From contig JAOVFP010000005.1 of the NCBI GenBank assembly GCA_025738555.1, positions 2,356,001-2,420,000 on the forward strand: DNA of 64,000 bases, given 5' to 3'. Numbering within the stretch: position 1 is the stretch's first letter; each line of letters begins with the position of its first letter. Shown piece after piece: positions 12,143 through 24,465 of the stretch. The notes beneath the pieces were generated by a model. It saw only the letters and a list, made by a program, of their open reading frames with translations. It ran no database searches and was not told the origin of the DNA. Made by a program: the position numbers and the translations under genes. This DNA comes from Cyathus striatus (lineage: Eukaryota; Basidiomycota; Agaricomycetes; Agaricales; Nidulariaceae).

Positions 12143-12232
12143 CAGCTTGGCTTAGTGGTTAAAGACATTTGTTAGCACCTGGTAGGTGCCAGTTAAGTGC
12201 CAGCTATAGTTCACATTCCTGGTTTGATTCTC
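12143..12232 (+). repeat. tRNA-derived pol III promoter remnant (SINE head or tRNA pseudogene)
   Basis: The stretch starts GCCAGCTTGGCTTAGTGGTTAAAG, shown here only as its A-box core TGGCTTAGTGG. A B-box-like GGTTTGATTC follows at about 12217-12226, matching GGTTCGATTC with one CpG to TpG change. The order and the CTTGGCNNAGTGGTTAA lead resemble class II (Leu/Ser) tRNAs. No acceptor stem pairs well, so it is not called as a functional tRNA. A foldback repeat follows. Confidence 0.5.
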
Positions 12233-12289
12233 AATGGTAACATTTGGGAACTTATTTTTTTTCCTATATTATTAGTAAGAAACTCTGTT

Positions 12290-12578
12290 CTAATTGCCTG
12301 GTATGAAGTACAGGTAAAAATCAGGTGAACTACAGGTAAAGTACAGTATTCTACCTGAAGTCCAGTGGCTGAAATCAGTGATTTTCAAGTGATTTCCAGT
12401 AGTCTATCTGAAGTCCAGGACTCTACCTGGACTTCACCTGGACTTTGCCTTGACTACAGATGAACTCACCTGCACTCTACACAAGGAAAAATATTCCTAG
12501 AGTTCAGGTGAAGTTCAGGTAGAGTCCTGGACTTCAGGTAGACTCTACCTAATTCCATGGGGAACTGTAATGACCTTG
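12290..12578. repeat. foldback repeat of the AGGTAGAGTCC family, small copy
   Basis: It consists of AGTCCAGGTAGAGT-type words in one orientation, followed by their reverse complement (GACTCTACCTGGACTT), so the single strand can fold into a hairpin. The right end TGTAATGACC is the same as the right border of the large copy at 24.94-26.36 kb. It does not encode a protein. It is probably a nonautonomous DNA element whose mobilising enzyme is unknown. Confidence 0.55.
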
Positions 12579-12589
12579 GTGAGGTGGGT

Positions 12590-13883
12590 TGGTGGGAGGG
12601 TGACAAGGTGAGCACAGCAGTGCCATTGGCTCTTGAGCTTGACTCTTGAGTAGTGTTGCCACAGGCTCAGCTCAAAGCCACTAGCTGGATGAGCCAGCTG
12701 AAAATTAGCTGAGCTGAGCCTCTAAATCTGCTGTGGTTATATTTTGAGTGGCTCTCATTCTAGCCAGCTTAGCTGAGGCTCAAGCCCTTGAGCCAAGCAT
12801 GTATTTTGGTATACATTGAGTAAACATAAACTTTCTTAATACTTTCTTAGAATAAAAGCCAAACAAATGGCTTCTATAAGTCTTCTATAAAGTGCTGTAT
12901 TTGAAAAAATATTCAATACATCATTTCTTTATTGTGAAACAAACAATTTAACTTGAAAGCATGCTGTAGTTGTGGCTCTAGAATCCTTGATTTGATATAG
13001 CTGAACAAATATTATAGGTACATCATACAAATTTATTTTACAGACATTTTCTTGCATTAGAATATACACAATATCTCTGTAATTGAGTGCTAGGGAGTGC
13101 ATTGGAGCTGACTGGAAGCTAACTTCTCAATAAATCCCAAATAAATCATTAAATTGGCAAGACAGTGGCATGTGCATGCTTTGTGATATGTGACACTGAT
13201 GTGACAGAAACATGTCATTACATTACTTAGTTGACAGGACCTTGTGTAATTTTTCTGTGCTTTGTTTCTTATAGGAATCAATAGAAATCAGTAACAATAA
13301 TACAGCTCAGTGAGCAACATAAGATTATATGCTATATTTTTTTTTAAAAAAATCCATGGAGTGATAAACATAATATTTGTAGAGGTATGCAAAAATTTAT
13401 ATCTGAGCTGTCAGTTAGCCATGAGCCAGCTGAGCTGAACTGCAAATTTCAACTTTTTGCAGATTGCAAAGCTGAAATTTGCTAAGCTGAGAACATCAGG
13501 AAAAACACAAAGTGTATATTCTGCATAATTAGGACACACATGTTACAAATTCAACTTGTTTAGCAGAATTATCTGTCACAGCAGGAATTGGAGGAATCAA
13601 TGAAATTCAGATGTAATTTATTCTAATTTGGACTGCTCCCTTGAAAATTAGCATAATTTGGACAATATAAGCAGTAGATTAGGCCCTATTGAACACCTAT
13701 TATACTACAATTTAGAGATGTGAGCTATATGTATGACTTATTCAGCATGTTCGTGAACACCAAAATAACATGTATTAGGGTATAGTAACATTATTCTATA
13801 CATCATCTAATATACACTGTGCATCTTTACTGGTGAGCAATGTAATGGTCCCTTCTTTGGAACCCTTTGCACCAATCTAGAGA
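12590..13883. other. noncoding stretch with AGCTGAGC-rich segments
   Basis: No gene recognised. Two segments (about 12650-12800 and 13400-13500) are rich in GAGCCAGCTGAGCTGA-like, partly self-complementary words. The sequence between is AT-rich and CpG-poor. This could be a decayed foldback or MITE pair, but no clean termini are visible. Confidence 0.3.
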
Positions 13884-13887
13884 GTAT

Positions 13888-15260
13888 TGTGGAGGAGATA
13901 ACTCGTAGACGCGTGGCGAGCGTCACACCTGACTGATAGAATATAACTACAATAAACCTAGAATAGAGGAGTTAGCTCTTAGAGACGACAGCGAGAACTT
14001 AGCAATTAGGATTCTGGTTATGTTTTGACCTTTCCTGTAGACCTTCTAGCTCAGAGGGCTCAACGGCGCATGCAAAATTAAAGTCAAAAAGGGAGGTAAA
14101 TTTTCCTTAGGTGAAACCTAGGATATATACATAGATGGCAACAATGAAGGGATAACGCACGCGTGCTCTCATGTCATCATTGCCCAGAAATGATAAGGTA
14201 CGCGATACCATATGAAATAGAAAAACAACGGAACATTCCAAAGGTATAGTAATCATGGTAAGGTAAGAGAAAAAGGCCGTGGTTGTAAAAAGGAACGTTA
14301 ATAGAACTTACCACCCCGAATACTCCTGCCACCAACGAACGATGACGGCGGCTCTCGCTTGACGTGACCACGAAATACGACATCGGAGCAATGAAGATGT
14401 CAGGCTACTCTCCCCAGAAGTAGCCGCGCAGTGGACGAAGCTGCGGCTCAACGACGCGTAAATGGTGGCGGGGCGCTCTGACATCGGACGTTCGTGATCG
14501 GAATATTCGGAGGGGGCAGTGACGAAGGAAAGGCTAGATGTAAGTCATAACATAACAAAAGAGGGTGAAGATAACGGATAAAAGAAAAGAAAAGGTGATC
14601 GAGAAGGAATTTGAATAAGAAAACGAACGGAATATATATCAACCCAACGCCTCGACTCAGCCCCCTTTTCCTTCCACCAATCGGAGCGTCACACGATGAG
14701 GGTAAGGACCCGGTCACCGTATCTTGACGGACGAGACACCGGTCTTGAGGACCAAACGAGTAGCTTGAGGATGGAAAAGGGGTCTTGAGAGGGGGTGAAA
14801 CCCTAAGCCCTAGCGTATTGCGCGGTCCGGGGGGCGCATGGTGCCAAGAAGGTCCGAGCGTCGTCTTGACAGGCCTTGAGGACGCATACACGAAGCCTAG
14901 AGAACGCGAGAGCAAAGTAAAAGCAGCGAGTAATACAGAAAGCAGTAAGTGGAACGCGTTGTAGCGTAGGTGAGACGCGACAGTGCATACGCGCGTCACG
15001 TGTTGTTTGGCATCAGCTTCCCATTATTTGGTCAGACCGCGCCGCGTCTCTAAGTCCACACAAAGGAACGAGAACACAGAAACTCGACACACTGTTTGCA
15101 CCGTGCGTCGTAGAAACAAAGTAAGAGAATAGAAATAAGTAGATATGAAGTTAGAGTAAGTAGAAATAGGTAATTAGAGTTGGATGATAAATGAAACGAA
15201 GTAAATCAACATATAAGTATAGTACTGGGTTATACCAGTGTACCAACTACTCCCTCCACA
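13888..15260 (-). mobile_element. solo LTR-like element (1.37 kb) with GTAT target duplication
   Basis: The ends are TGTGGAGG at 13888 and CCTCCACA at 15260, flanked by GTAT at 13884-13887 and 15261-15264. Read on the minus strand it starts TGTGGAGGGAGTAGTTGGTA, and a plus-strand copy with the same start lies at 53058. It is much richer in CpG than its surroundings (many ACGCG and TCGCC words), so it arrived recently or escaped methylation decay. The ends also form an 8-bp inverted repeat, so a DNA-element origin cannot be fully excluded. Long ORFs inside (for example the 183-codon minus-strand frame at 14448-14999) show no domain. Confidence 0.65.
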
Positions 15261-15264
15261 GTAT

Positions 15265-16344
15265 CAATGCACTCAAGTCATCTATTATTTATTTATTAAG
15301 TCCCCTCATCAAAAGATATAAGGGGATTATCTCACATAATACAACTTGCAGCTAGCTACCAGCAAGGGAGGGAAAGGGTGGGTAAAGGAAAAAAGACAAT
15401 AGACTCAGAACTGGTGCAGGAGGGAGGAGGAATGCAAATTATCAATTTGCTCCCCCATCCTTGTACCAATTGCTCAGAGTGCTGCTCCAAACAAAAGGCC
15501 CTGCCTAGGCATACAAATGAATGGGATAGAGATTGGGTGGAGTCATCGTGAGCCACAGACCTCAATGAAGAGGTCATAATGAAAGACTCACATGTGTTGA
15601 GACTACTGTGTGCCAGCTGCCCATGAAGTGCTGACACTTTATGGCCCAAAGCTGCAACACTCCTATTGGCTCAGTGCAAGAGACTTAAACTGTGACATAT
15701 ATACCACTTAGTGAGAACATTAAGTTACAACATCACCATCAAAATGAAAGCAGTGAGCAGTACCTCACAGTATATCCATCAATCTCATTTTTAAACCTAG
15801 AACATCAACTTGCAAGCCATTGTTGAAATTGAGAAAAATGGGGCTGAAGCTGCCATATATACAAGCTGTGCATGTTTGCAAGATGTAGTTAGTAGGTTAT
15901 AACAGAAGGAACAAAAACATCATAGCTTACCATGGAGGACAGAGTGCTGTTGAGCACTCTGCATGAATGAAACAAGTGTACTGAAGCATACTTGAACATG
16001 GGTGATGAAGATTTAGAGTACAGTCCTAGAAGAAAAGGTGGATTTGGAAGGTGAAAGTTGGGTCAAAGGTAGGAAAGGATCTCAATAACTGCAACAATGC
16101 TAGCTGGCAGATAATCACCTGACTAAATAACCAGAACAAATGAATCTCTGAAGCAACCCTTTGCAAGGCATGTGCTCAAACATTCTCAGCAAGAACATTC
16201 AAGCACACATGAGAACCCAACAAAAACCAAGAACATAAGTGACATCTCAACAAATTCAATAACAACAATCTTGGACATATATCTTATATACTTATATGAA
16301 AACTGGCCCCTGGGCAACATTGCAGCTAGAGCCCTTCATCCAAA
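15265..16344. other. intergenic repeat DNA, no gene recognised
   Basis: The stretch lies between two solo LTRs. A 97-codon minus-strand frame (15356-15649) is open but shows no family motif, intron or compositional support. The rest is AT-rich with scattered stops. Confidence 0.3.
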
Positions 16345-16349
16345 AGGGA

Positions 16350-17048
16350 TGTTACGTACCGATTCTCTTCCTGCTTAGAAGTGGTTGCGAAGACACCCGG
16401 AGGGTGTGGGAGAACTATAACGGAAACCCGAAGTGAGTACGGGTGCGGAAACGTAGAGCGGGAGTGCGGAAAGAACCGTGGCTTCAGCTTGTGTGCTGCG
16501 CCGCCTGGATATCCCCAGGGAATGGTTCGTATTTCGAGGAAGATGATATGTAACCAAGGAAGATGTTCCAGAGTATAAGAGAAGGCTTCACCACTACACT
16601 AGGTAGCGGGAGAGAAACCCAAAGGAAAACCCGGAGCGGGTTTCGGAACTTAGAGTAGGAAGAAAGTGTACAGAGTTGATACGAATACTGAAGACTACCT
16701 ATTACATCTGGAAGACTACTTATACTAAGTAGGAACCTGTAGATACAAATGTAGAAGTATTATACAAAGGACAAGTCAAAGGAGTAAGTAGGAAATGAAG
16801 TCTTGGCAAAGCGGAGTAGGGGCACAAATGACGCGCTCAGAATGAAGAATAAGGAACTAATCTACAAAGGCCATAATGAAACGTATAAGTAGGAATGGAA
16901 GAGAGGAGTAATAGAATGATGACGCGGTGAGGCCGTCATAAGAGAAAGTACGTATCCAGGATACCCGATAGAAAACCCGACGGGTTCCGGGTATGTTGGA
17001 AGGTCACGTGGGAACGTCGGCACGATGTATCCGGACACGGATATAACA
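16350..17048. mobile_element. solo LTR of the 23.7-kb Gypsy family, CpG-rich, AGGGA duplication
   Basis: It starts TGTTACGTACCGATTCTCTT, ends GGACACGGATATAACA, and is flanked by AGGGA at 16345-16349 and 17049-17053. It aligns along its whole length with the LTRs at 23722-24465 and 30839-31582. In the first 160 bp a hand comparison finds 14 CpGs here, one in the 23.7-kb LTR and none in the 30.8-kb LTR, nearly all replaced by TG or CA. This copy therefore shows the undamaged state of the family. Confidence 0.85.
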
Positions 17049-17053
17049 AGGGA

Positions 17054-18486
17054 CCAGAAATCTCAAATAACATTAGCTTATAATTAGTCATCCAAGACTT
17101 GTTGCTTAATTGTTCAATCATTTATGCTATTACTGAGTTATGCAGTAAGTAAAAGCCAGGCTGGTGACATATCCAATTGTATCTCACTGAAATATCACAT
17201 GAAGAATCTTGGGAGAATTGTGTATAATTATACTTAAATTGAGATTCCCTATGAATGATTATTCCCAATTTTGTGAAATTATGTCTCCATGGTTGAAAAT
17301 AGCATTAATTGGAAGAATGTCACACAGTGATACCTGATTCAGACTTTGGGTTTTTCCTGATGGATGAGCTGAGTCTAGCTGAACTTAGTCAAGCCACAGC
17401 AACACTACCCCTAGCACCCATTCCTCTCATATCTTTTTCACTCTCTGTCATAACTTCTTCCAACCTTCCTCCACAAGCAACATCTGAATTAAAAAGTATT
17501 GGCATTTTTCTCTTTTACTTGGAGTAATATAGACATTGAGATAATAGTGCTACCTGGCCACTTAGACTAGCCTGCTAAAGCTGTGGGGACACCAAATATG
17601 TTGATTCTTAATTTAACTTGTTCCCATTCCTTGCCAAGATATTATCTATTTCAACATTTAAGAGGTAGTGGGTATTGCCACTAGCTGGCTCTATAGATGG
17701 TACATTATATGTATATAGAGTTTTTTTAATAAAATTAATACTTTTTGTCAAGATAAATGGAATTTTCAATTATGTGTGTCAAGGAATGTCCAAACACTGT
17801 AACTTGCAGTTTTGGACTCAATAGACTCCACATCTGATGGCTGACTTTTTTTAGATCTTTTTCCTGGGACTAAGGATCATATAATGTCCACTAGACCTCT
17901 GTTAATCTGCAAGCCACTGAAAATTGCTTTGCCACACATAAACATAATCAAGGGCTTGCTCAGCTATACAGTTGGAACTATTATATAATACACAGTCAAT
18001 TAATGTGGAATAATATGACAAGTCTAGCACTTGTATCAATACTTATATATTTGTTTCCTTTTTTACTATATTAATGTATAGGTATCCATAGGTTATGGGT
18101 ACTGTTAAGCTGACCCATATCCAGTATGGACTACTCATGAAGTTGCCTAATGGTAAGCTTGTAAACATTGAAACTCCTCAAAGTCAAGGGCATCTTCATT
18201 ATTGATATCCATAGTAATGAGGATGCAACAAGATCAGTTTATGAATATATAGCTCAGGGTTCAATGATGAGAAATGGTGTGTTATAGTTTAGAAGCAGAT
18301 TCCAAATATTCTCAAAGTCCACTCACTAAGGTTTAGAAATATAGTCTAGGATTCTAAATGCAGTGGAAAGTCACCCACTATAATTGACTGACACCACTCC
18401 TCATGGAGTTATATACATGAGGATATACTCCTTGCCATGGGCACTTTATTGGGCACAATTGACAAGCTTAGAGTGGAACTAGCCAC
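17054..18486. other. AT-rich intergenic DNA, no gene recognised
   Basis: Frames are short and broken on both strands. The small open frame at 17309-17527 has no recognisable motif. No TIR, LTR or tRNA signature was seen. Confidence 0.3.
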
Positions 18487-18723
18487 TATAGTGCAGGGCA
18501 CTTAGTCACCTCCACTTTGGAACAACTGACATCACATCATGGGAAACAATTTTGTTTCTTATTCCTCTAGCCAAAATGATTCTTTTGGCATAAGGAACAA
18601 TATGCTCAGACAGAATTTCAAAATTCTCAAAACTGAAGGTGTTATAATTTTTGTCCAAAGTGAATTCTGCCACATTATATAAGCACTTCCATATATGGTA
18701 ATATATTGCTTAATATGGTAATG

Positions 18724-19096
18724 TTAGTCATCCATTGCCAATGCCACTAACTCAGGAATTCTTCAATGAGAGGTATACTTTCTCAACAAGAATTGCTTCA
18801 CCTTTATTTGTGCCTCTTTTGCTCCAAGCCCTTCCCAATATGCATCCACCCAGCATATCATGCAATGCTCCCATCTCCAAATAGTTTCTATTGGTACCAA
18901 TTCAAGTGCCTTTGGTAAATTGTCCTGAAGTACAGTAAATGTGCCATCACAATGCTCCCTGAGGTATCATTTAACTGCACCCCAAAAGTACTCAATAAAA
19001 TTGAGCTCACATTGAAACTTTAGCAACAAGAATTCTCAAATTCAGATGGCAAATAGAAGATGGCACCATTCCAGCCACTTGTGCAGTGTGCCCTTT
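18724..19096 (-). pseudogene. Tc1-like DDE transposase, C-terminal remnant
   Basis: The minus-strand frame reads LKFQCELNFIEYFWGAVK, then YLREHCDGTFTVLQDNLPKAL, IWRWEHCMICWMDAY and GLGAKEAQIKVKQF. This is the well-known C-terminal block of Agaricomycete Tc1-like DDE endonucleases. The Glu of the catalytic triad is probably in CELNFIEYF. Two TGA codons (after WGAVK and after RKYTSH) sit where family members have arginine. The upstream part is cut off by the Gypsy LTR at 19097, and no N-terminal half could be identified on the far side. Confidence 0.7.
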
Positions 19097-19676
19097 TGTT
19101 ATGGTATAGCCAGTACTCACTAGTACCTTCCATACCTTCGAGTTTCTACTAAGTATTCAACTACTTACCTATTTATTTTTCAATTCTTTTTAGTATAGAA
19201 TGCTCCTTTCACTCATAGAACCACGTAGAACCGTCTCGCATAGAATAGATTCTACGCGAGCATCCTAGTTACTATTAGTTCCGCAAGTATTTAATCAGAG
19301 CTTTCTAATGAGAAATACACATCCTTTTACCCATTTAAATCACGCTGCCTCAATAAGTCTAAGAACCTCATATTAGATATTGACTACGCTATCTACTACT
19401 TGATTACAGTACAAGACCTCGCTCTGTACACTTTACCACAGTCCTAAGAATGTCAAGACCCGCTCTGACCTTCGCGTTGATACTCGTTATGCGACCATCA
19501 CTTACGAGTACATCGGCTGTACCTTACTGATCAGCGACCAATTTAGACCGGTACATCGGGTCCCCAACTCGACTCAAGACTCAAGATTCACTCACAAAAG
19601 GTAATGGATTATTATATTTACTAACTAGGTATATTCATCGGAATACACCACCGTTACGAGCACACGACCCATAACA
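19097..19676 (+). mobile_element. 5' LTR of a truncated Gypsy element (580 bp)
   Basis: Ends are TGTTATGGTATAGCC and CGACCCATAACA. The gag-protease frame starts 31 bp downstream on the same strand, so this is the 5' LTR. One base after the LTR comes TGGTGGACACATTGGG, a candidate primer binding site because it begins TGG. No second copy of this LTR exists in the window, so the 3' end of the element has been lost. Confidence 0.65.
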
Positions 19677-19707
19677 GTGGTGGACACATTGGGAAATAGT
19701 CTCGCAG

Positions 19708-22700
19708 ATGAGTGGGAATCTACAAGATCGATCTAACCACCCGGTAACCTGGAGAAACAACTGCATGGCACCAAAGGAACGAATGACAAAGAATTCGTTA
19801 CTTGGCTGGGACCCTCCTCTGATGGAACAGGGAAATCTGGACAAAGGAAAGGGATCGGCGTTCCCTGGAAGTTTCTCACCTGAGAAGCAGGAACACCAAC
19901 CTGAAACTAATGTCCCAATTAGAATTGAGGAAGAAAATGAAGAAAATCAAAGCTCACATATGCCCCCCGCTCAAGAAGAAGAATTATCACAAAATACAGG
20001 AGAATCATTTGTTCACCCAGAGCTTGTGGAATTCTCAGGACGAATTGGAGTTCTAAAAAATTACAAAGTATCATATCCAAATCAGATCGTCATCACGGAG
20101 GTAAAAATTGATTTACCGGCTACTAGGCCTGTGGAATTCACTAAATGACAACTCAAGACGGATATGGCCCCTGAAGAATTAAAAAATCGGATCGAGACCA
20201 CGTTAACAATATCACGGCAAGCGATTGGGAGACCCCTGCCATCACGAGCACTCTCCAGAAAGGAAGAATCGATCTTCGAGCCAGAAATTGCCTTAGTACA
20301 AGAAGCACTTGCTCTCATACACCAAGTACAGCTTGATGACGAAGTAATTGGCTACATGATAAATAAGGGACACATTCAGAATGTTAATCAGCAATTAAAA
20401 CTAAGGAGAGATCAAGCTAAGAATTCATTCACATTTGAGTGTGAAAAGCTACCTGATTTTCCAATTTGGGGTGAAGGAGAACTTGGAGAGATTTGGGATC
20501 GAAATGAGCTTGAGATACTAGGAGCTTGCTACCGTTTTGAGGTTGATACATTCTTGGCAACACTATCAGACTTCCATGATTTCAAAACTGCTTATCAGTC
20601 TCCTGCAGTATCTTCTCGCAGTACTCCTCAACATATTGCAAACCCTGAAATAAAAAGGGAGTCTATTACCCCTCAGTTGATACCCACATGAAGCCACATT
20701 CAAGATCCAATACGCTTGCAGACACATTCTCCACTGGTTGATACATCGCAATGTTCATGCGTGCAGTCTCCCTTGGCTGATACATCTCAGCGTTACCAAA
20801 CACACTCTCCTCTAATTGATCCATCTCAATGCTCACACATATGTACAGCTTCTATAGCATCCATTAATCCCATATCAGCAAAATCTGCTAAATTATCTGG
20901 CAGTCGAAAACAACATAAAACTCCACCCCACATGCAACAAGAGGAAACTAGCTTACCACGAGTTAGATATGAACCCTTGATTATAGAAGAAAGTATGATT
21001 GAACCACCAAGCATATCAACTCGAGCTCAGCAAATACAGCAAGCCAATCTTAGGAACAACTCAGGTCAGGGAATTGGAGAATCTATGTTTGTAAAGCCAA
21101 CAGCATACTCCAATGCTCCATTTATTCAGGAACTTTTCACAAATAATCATGCAAATAGTAGAGTCCAAAATTCTGGAGATCCTGATCCTGGTGACGAAAA
21201 TAACAGTGATAATGATGATTACTCAGGAAATAGAAGGAATAATAGAGGTATGCGACCGCATAAGCACCCAAGAAAACCTCCACATGATGAAGGGGATGAT
21301 CCAGACCCATCAGATGAAGGGGACAATTCACTACGATCAAATCGAAAGCCCTCAAACCAAACTTGTACAGTGGAGTTTGATTTAAAATTAAAAGTGGATG
21401 TTATTCCAGAGTGGGATGGAAATACTGATAAATTAGGTAATTGGATACAGAAAATAAATGATCTAGCAGATAGGTCTACTACTGTGTTTATCCAATTAGG
21501 ATCTTTAGTACCAACAAGACTACGAGGAAGTGCAGAAGACTGGTACTATAGTCAGACTGCATCAACAAGAAAAGAGTTGGAAGAAAACTGGGGTACTCTT
21601 AAAGAAGGAATTGGTGCTTACTATATGAATCGTCATTGGATGGAAAATCAGAGATCTAGAGCAAATCAATCAGCCTACCATGAAAAAGGTTACACTTGAG
21701 AAACCCCAAGTGAATATTACATACGCAAAACAAGACTTTTACAAACTGTATATTCCTACAGTGATAGTCAGATCATTACAGAAGTTATGCTTGGAACACC
21801 TGCATTCTGGACAAGTATACTCACTCCTCATCTATATAAAACAAAGGAAAGCTTTCAAGCAGCTATTAAATTCCATGAGGGGATTCTTATTAAAATGGAT
21901 GAGGAAGATAGAGGAACTTGATTTCAAGGACAGAGTAATAATTACTATCCTCAGCAGTCTGCATCTCAAGTTCATAATCCTTTCAGACAAAGATTAGTGA
22001 AAACTAATCTGGTTGGCTGGTCTAAAGAAACTATGAACCCACAATTTCCAAAGGATGACTCTGTCATATCTAAAAATGGAACTCCTGAATCAAAGAATGC
22101 AAGGCCCTGTTGACATTGTGGAAGTGGAAAACACTGGGATTATGACTGCAAGCATGCAAGAAAGGGAATGAAATGTGTTCAGGCCAATCTTGTTGATACA
22201 GAAATGGATCCAGATGATCTTAGAGCACAAGCAGATTATGATGATCTATATTACAACCTATCATCTGATGATGAGAAAAATAGCAATGATGAACAGGATT
22301 TTGAGTCACCCCTTCAGAACACCGCCACTGAACACACCACTGAAATCCCAAAAGTGGACAATGTGATGAGTGATGCAGGACTGGAGGGGAGTGCTTGGGA
22401 TGAATTTATGAAGGAGATAGAAAATGATACCAAGGCTACTACATTAAAAATCAATGCAGAGCACTGGGAGGAAAATGTAAAAATAAACTATGCACCAACA
22501 GCTAGTTCAAGTTCAGATTTCACACCAGAAACCAGTAAAATCATTCTAAACAGAAAAACACGAAGAAAAATGTTAAAAGAAGTAATAAAAACATCTTATG
22601 CCATTGAAACAGAATTAAATATGATAACAATGAAACCACATATGGCTAGGCCACCAGGATGTGCCTTCCTTGGATCCAAAGCCACTGAAACCCAAGCTTA

Positions 22701-23130
22701 TATTAATGAACTAGGAGGAACTCCAATCAAGGTTATCATGGATTCAGGATCTGATATCACCTTAATATCAGAAAAAACCTTAAAAGAGATTGTCAAAAAT
22801 CCTAAAATAAAAATTGGACAGTGTATTAAGTTGATACAAGTAACAGGAAATACTATTATTACTGGCTACACTTGCATAGACTTAATTTTTGAAGCTGAGG
22901 AAGGGCCTGTCAAGCTAAGCATAGAGGCATATGTTGTCAAAGGAATGTCAACAGACTGTATACTTGGCAATGATTATTCAGATCAATACTCTCTGTCAAT
23001 TCTATGAAGTGAAGGAAATACTCACATTATCTTTGGGGAAACTGAACGAAAATTACAAGTTCAGAATGTACTAACATCACCATTCACAGATGAGCAAGGA
23101 AATTCAGATTCACTATCTGACTTGTGGTCA
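19708..23130 (+). pseudogene. Gypsy-type Gag-protease polyprotein, broken by TGA codons
   Basis: A single reading frame runs from MSGNLQDRS for about 3.4 kb. The Gag region includes VIPEWDGNTDKLGNWIQKIN and RLRGSAEDWY. A CCHC zinc knuckle follows at about 22108-22150 (C-x2-C-GSGK-H-WDYD-C, with TGA in the second position). The aspartic protease comes next, with VIMDSGSDITLIS as its catalytic DSGS loop and STDCILGNDY as its flap-end motif. Every stop inside the frame (at about 20146, 20689, 21697, 21919, 22111 and 23005) is TGA where CGA arginine is plausible; none is TAA or TAG. Reverse transcriptase, RNase H and integrase are absent because the element ends near 23.13 kb. It lies inside the Tc1-like element. 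Confidence 0.8.
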
Positions 23131-23374
23131 TGATCAGATAGGATGTTGTCATATAAGCCCAATTTCTTTTGAGCTTTGGCCTCTCAAGCTCATACTGCAG
23201 TGATCTTTTGAGCTTTATTTTGTCCAGGCATACAATTATGAGCATAAAATGAGTATTTCTAGGTATAGATACAAGTTCCAAACTGTAATTCTATATCAGG
23301 ACAATTTGAAATTTTTTCACCTGCTGATTCTGGCATTGTTCCAAAGTGGAGGTGACTAAGTGCCTTGCACCATA

Positions 23375-23716
23375 GTCAAAAGCATGTTCAGGACCAGAAG
23401 CAACTGCTTCAGAATGAGGTTCAGTGCCTGCAGCTCAAGAGGTGTACATCAGAGACCTTGGCCAATGATCTCCCAACAAACAAGCAGGTGAATATTATCT
23501 CTTATCTAGGTCAGGTCCTGATCAGCTGCAAGTGGTTAAGCCACTATGCAATAAGGAAAGCAATCTTGTTCATCAGGAATTGCCCCCTAGTATCAAATGA
23601 CCATCTATTCCTGTAGCCATTGAAGAGGACCCCCTCAAAAGATGAGAGGCATCAGTCATTTTCCATTGTCCCAGTCATTATCTATATTTGACATATTCTA
23701 GTGATCAGATAAGCTA
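23375..23716. other. intergenic DNA between the Tc1-like and Gypsy elements
   Basis: No gene or repeat boundary recognised. An 83-codon plus-strand frame (23365-23616) has no motif. Confidence 0.3.
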
Positions 23717-23721
23717 GGCCT

Positions 23722-24465
23722 TGTTACGTACCAATTCTCTTCCTACTGGGAAATGAATGCAAAGATGCCCAGAGGGTGTGGGAGAACTATAATAGAAACC
23801 TGAAGTGAGTACAGGTACAGAAATGTAGAGTGGGAGTGCAGAAAGAACAGTGGCTTCAGCTTATGTGCTGCACCTCCTGGATATCCCCAGGGAATGGTTT
23901 GTATTTTGTGGAAGATGATATAAGACAGAGAAAACATTCCAGAGTATAAGACAAGGCTTTGCCACTACACTAGGTAGTGGAAGAGAAACCCGAAGGAAAA
24001 CCTGGAGTGGGTTTCAGAACTTAAGTGTAGGAAGAAGTGTATGAAGATGATATGAATACTGAAGACTACTTATACTAAGTAGGAACTTGTAGGTATGAAT
24101 GTAGAAGTATAATACAAAGTAGAAGTCAAAGGGATAGGTAGAATATAAAAGCTGGGCAAAGCGGAGTAGGGGTGCAAATGACATGCTCAGAATGAAGAAT
24201 AAGGAACTAATCTACAAAGGCCATAATGAAATGTACAAGTGAGAATGGAAGAGAGGAGTAATATAATGATGATGCAGTGAGGCCATCATAAGAGAAACTA
24301 CATATCCAGGATACCAAATGGAAAACCCAATGGGTTCCAGGTACATTCCCAGGCAGGAACATCAGGAAGTGTAAACCTGTAGTGGGTACATTCCAGGAAT
24401 GGATTGGATATATTGAAAGGTCACATGGGAACATTGGCATGATGTATCTAGACATGGATATAACA
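23722..24465 (-). repeat. 3' LTR of the chromodomain Gypsy element
   Basis: A 744-bp LTR that aligns end to end with the 5' LTR at 30839 and the solo LTR at 16350. Only one of 14 CpGs present in the first 160 bp of the solo LTR survives here. Confidence 0.9.

Larger units (their letters stand above)
18489..23372 (-). mobile_element. Tc1/mariner-like element, split by a Gypsy insertion
   Basis: Inverted repeats of about 38 bp (GGCACTTAGTCACCTCCACT core) lie at 18489-18526 and 23335-23372. TA dinucleotides at 18487-18488 and 23373-23374 fit a Tc1/mariner target duplication. Between them are a transposase remnant and a truncated Gypsy element that begins at 19097. The TIR copies differ at about four positions, and the coding part is decayed, so the element is old. 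Confidence 0.6.

Noticed and set aside
11392..12168. Long ORFs on both strands (195 and 165 codons)
   Set aside because: They follow the degenerate minisatellite; composition is low-complexity and both strands are open at once.
12143..12232. Functional tRNA-Leu or tRNA-Ser gene
   Set aside because: The acceptor and anticodon stems do not pair and the B-box has lost its CpG, so only a tRNA-derived remnant is supported.
14448..14999. 183-codon minus-strand ORF
   Set aside because: It lies wholly within the solo LTR-like element and the copy at 53 kb does not preserve the frame convincingly.
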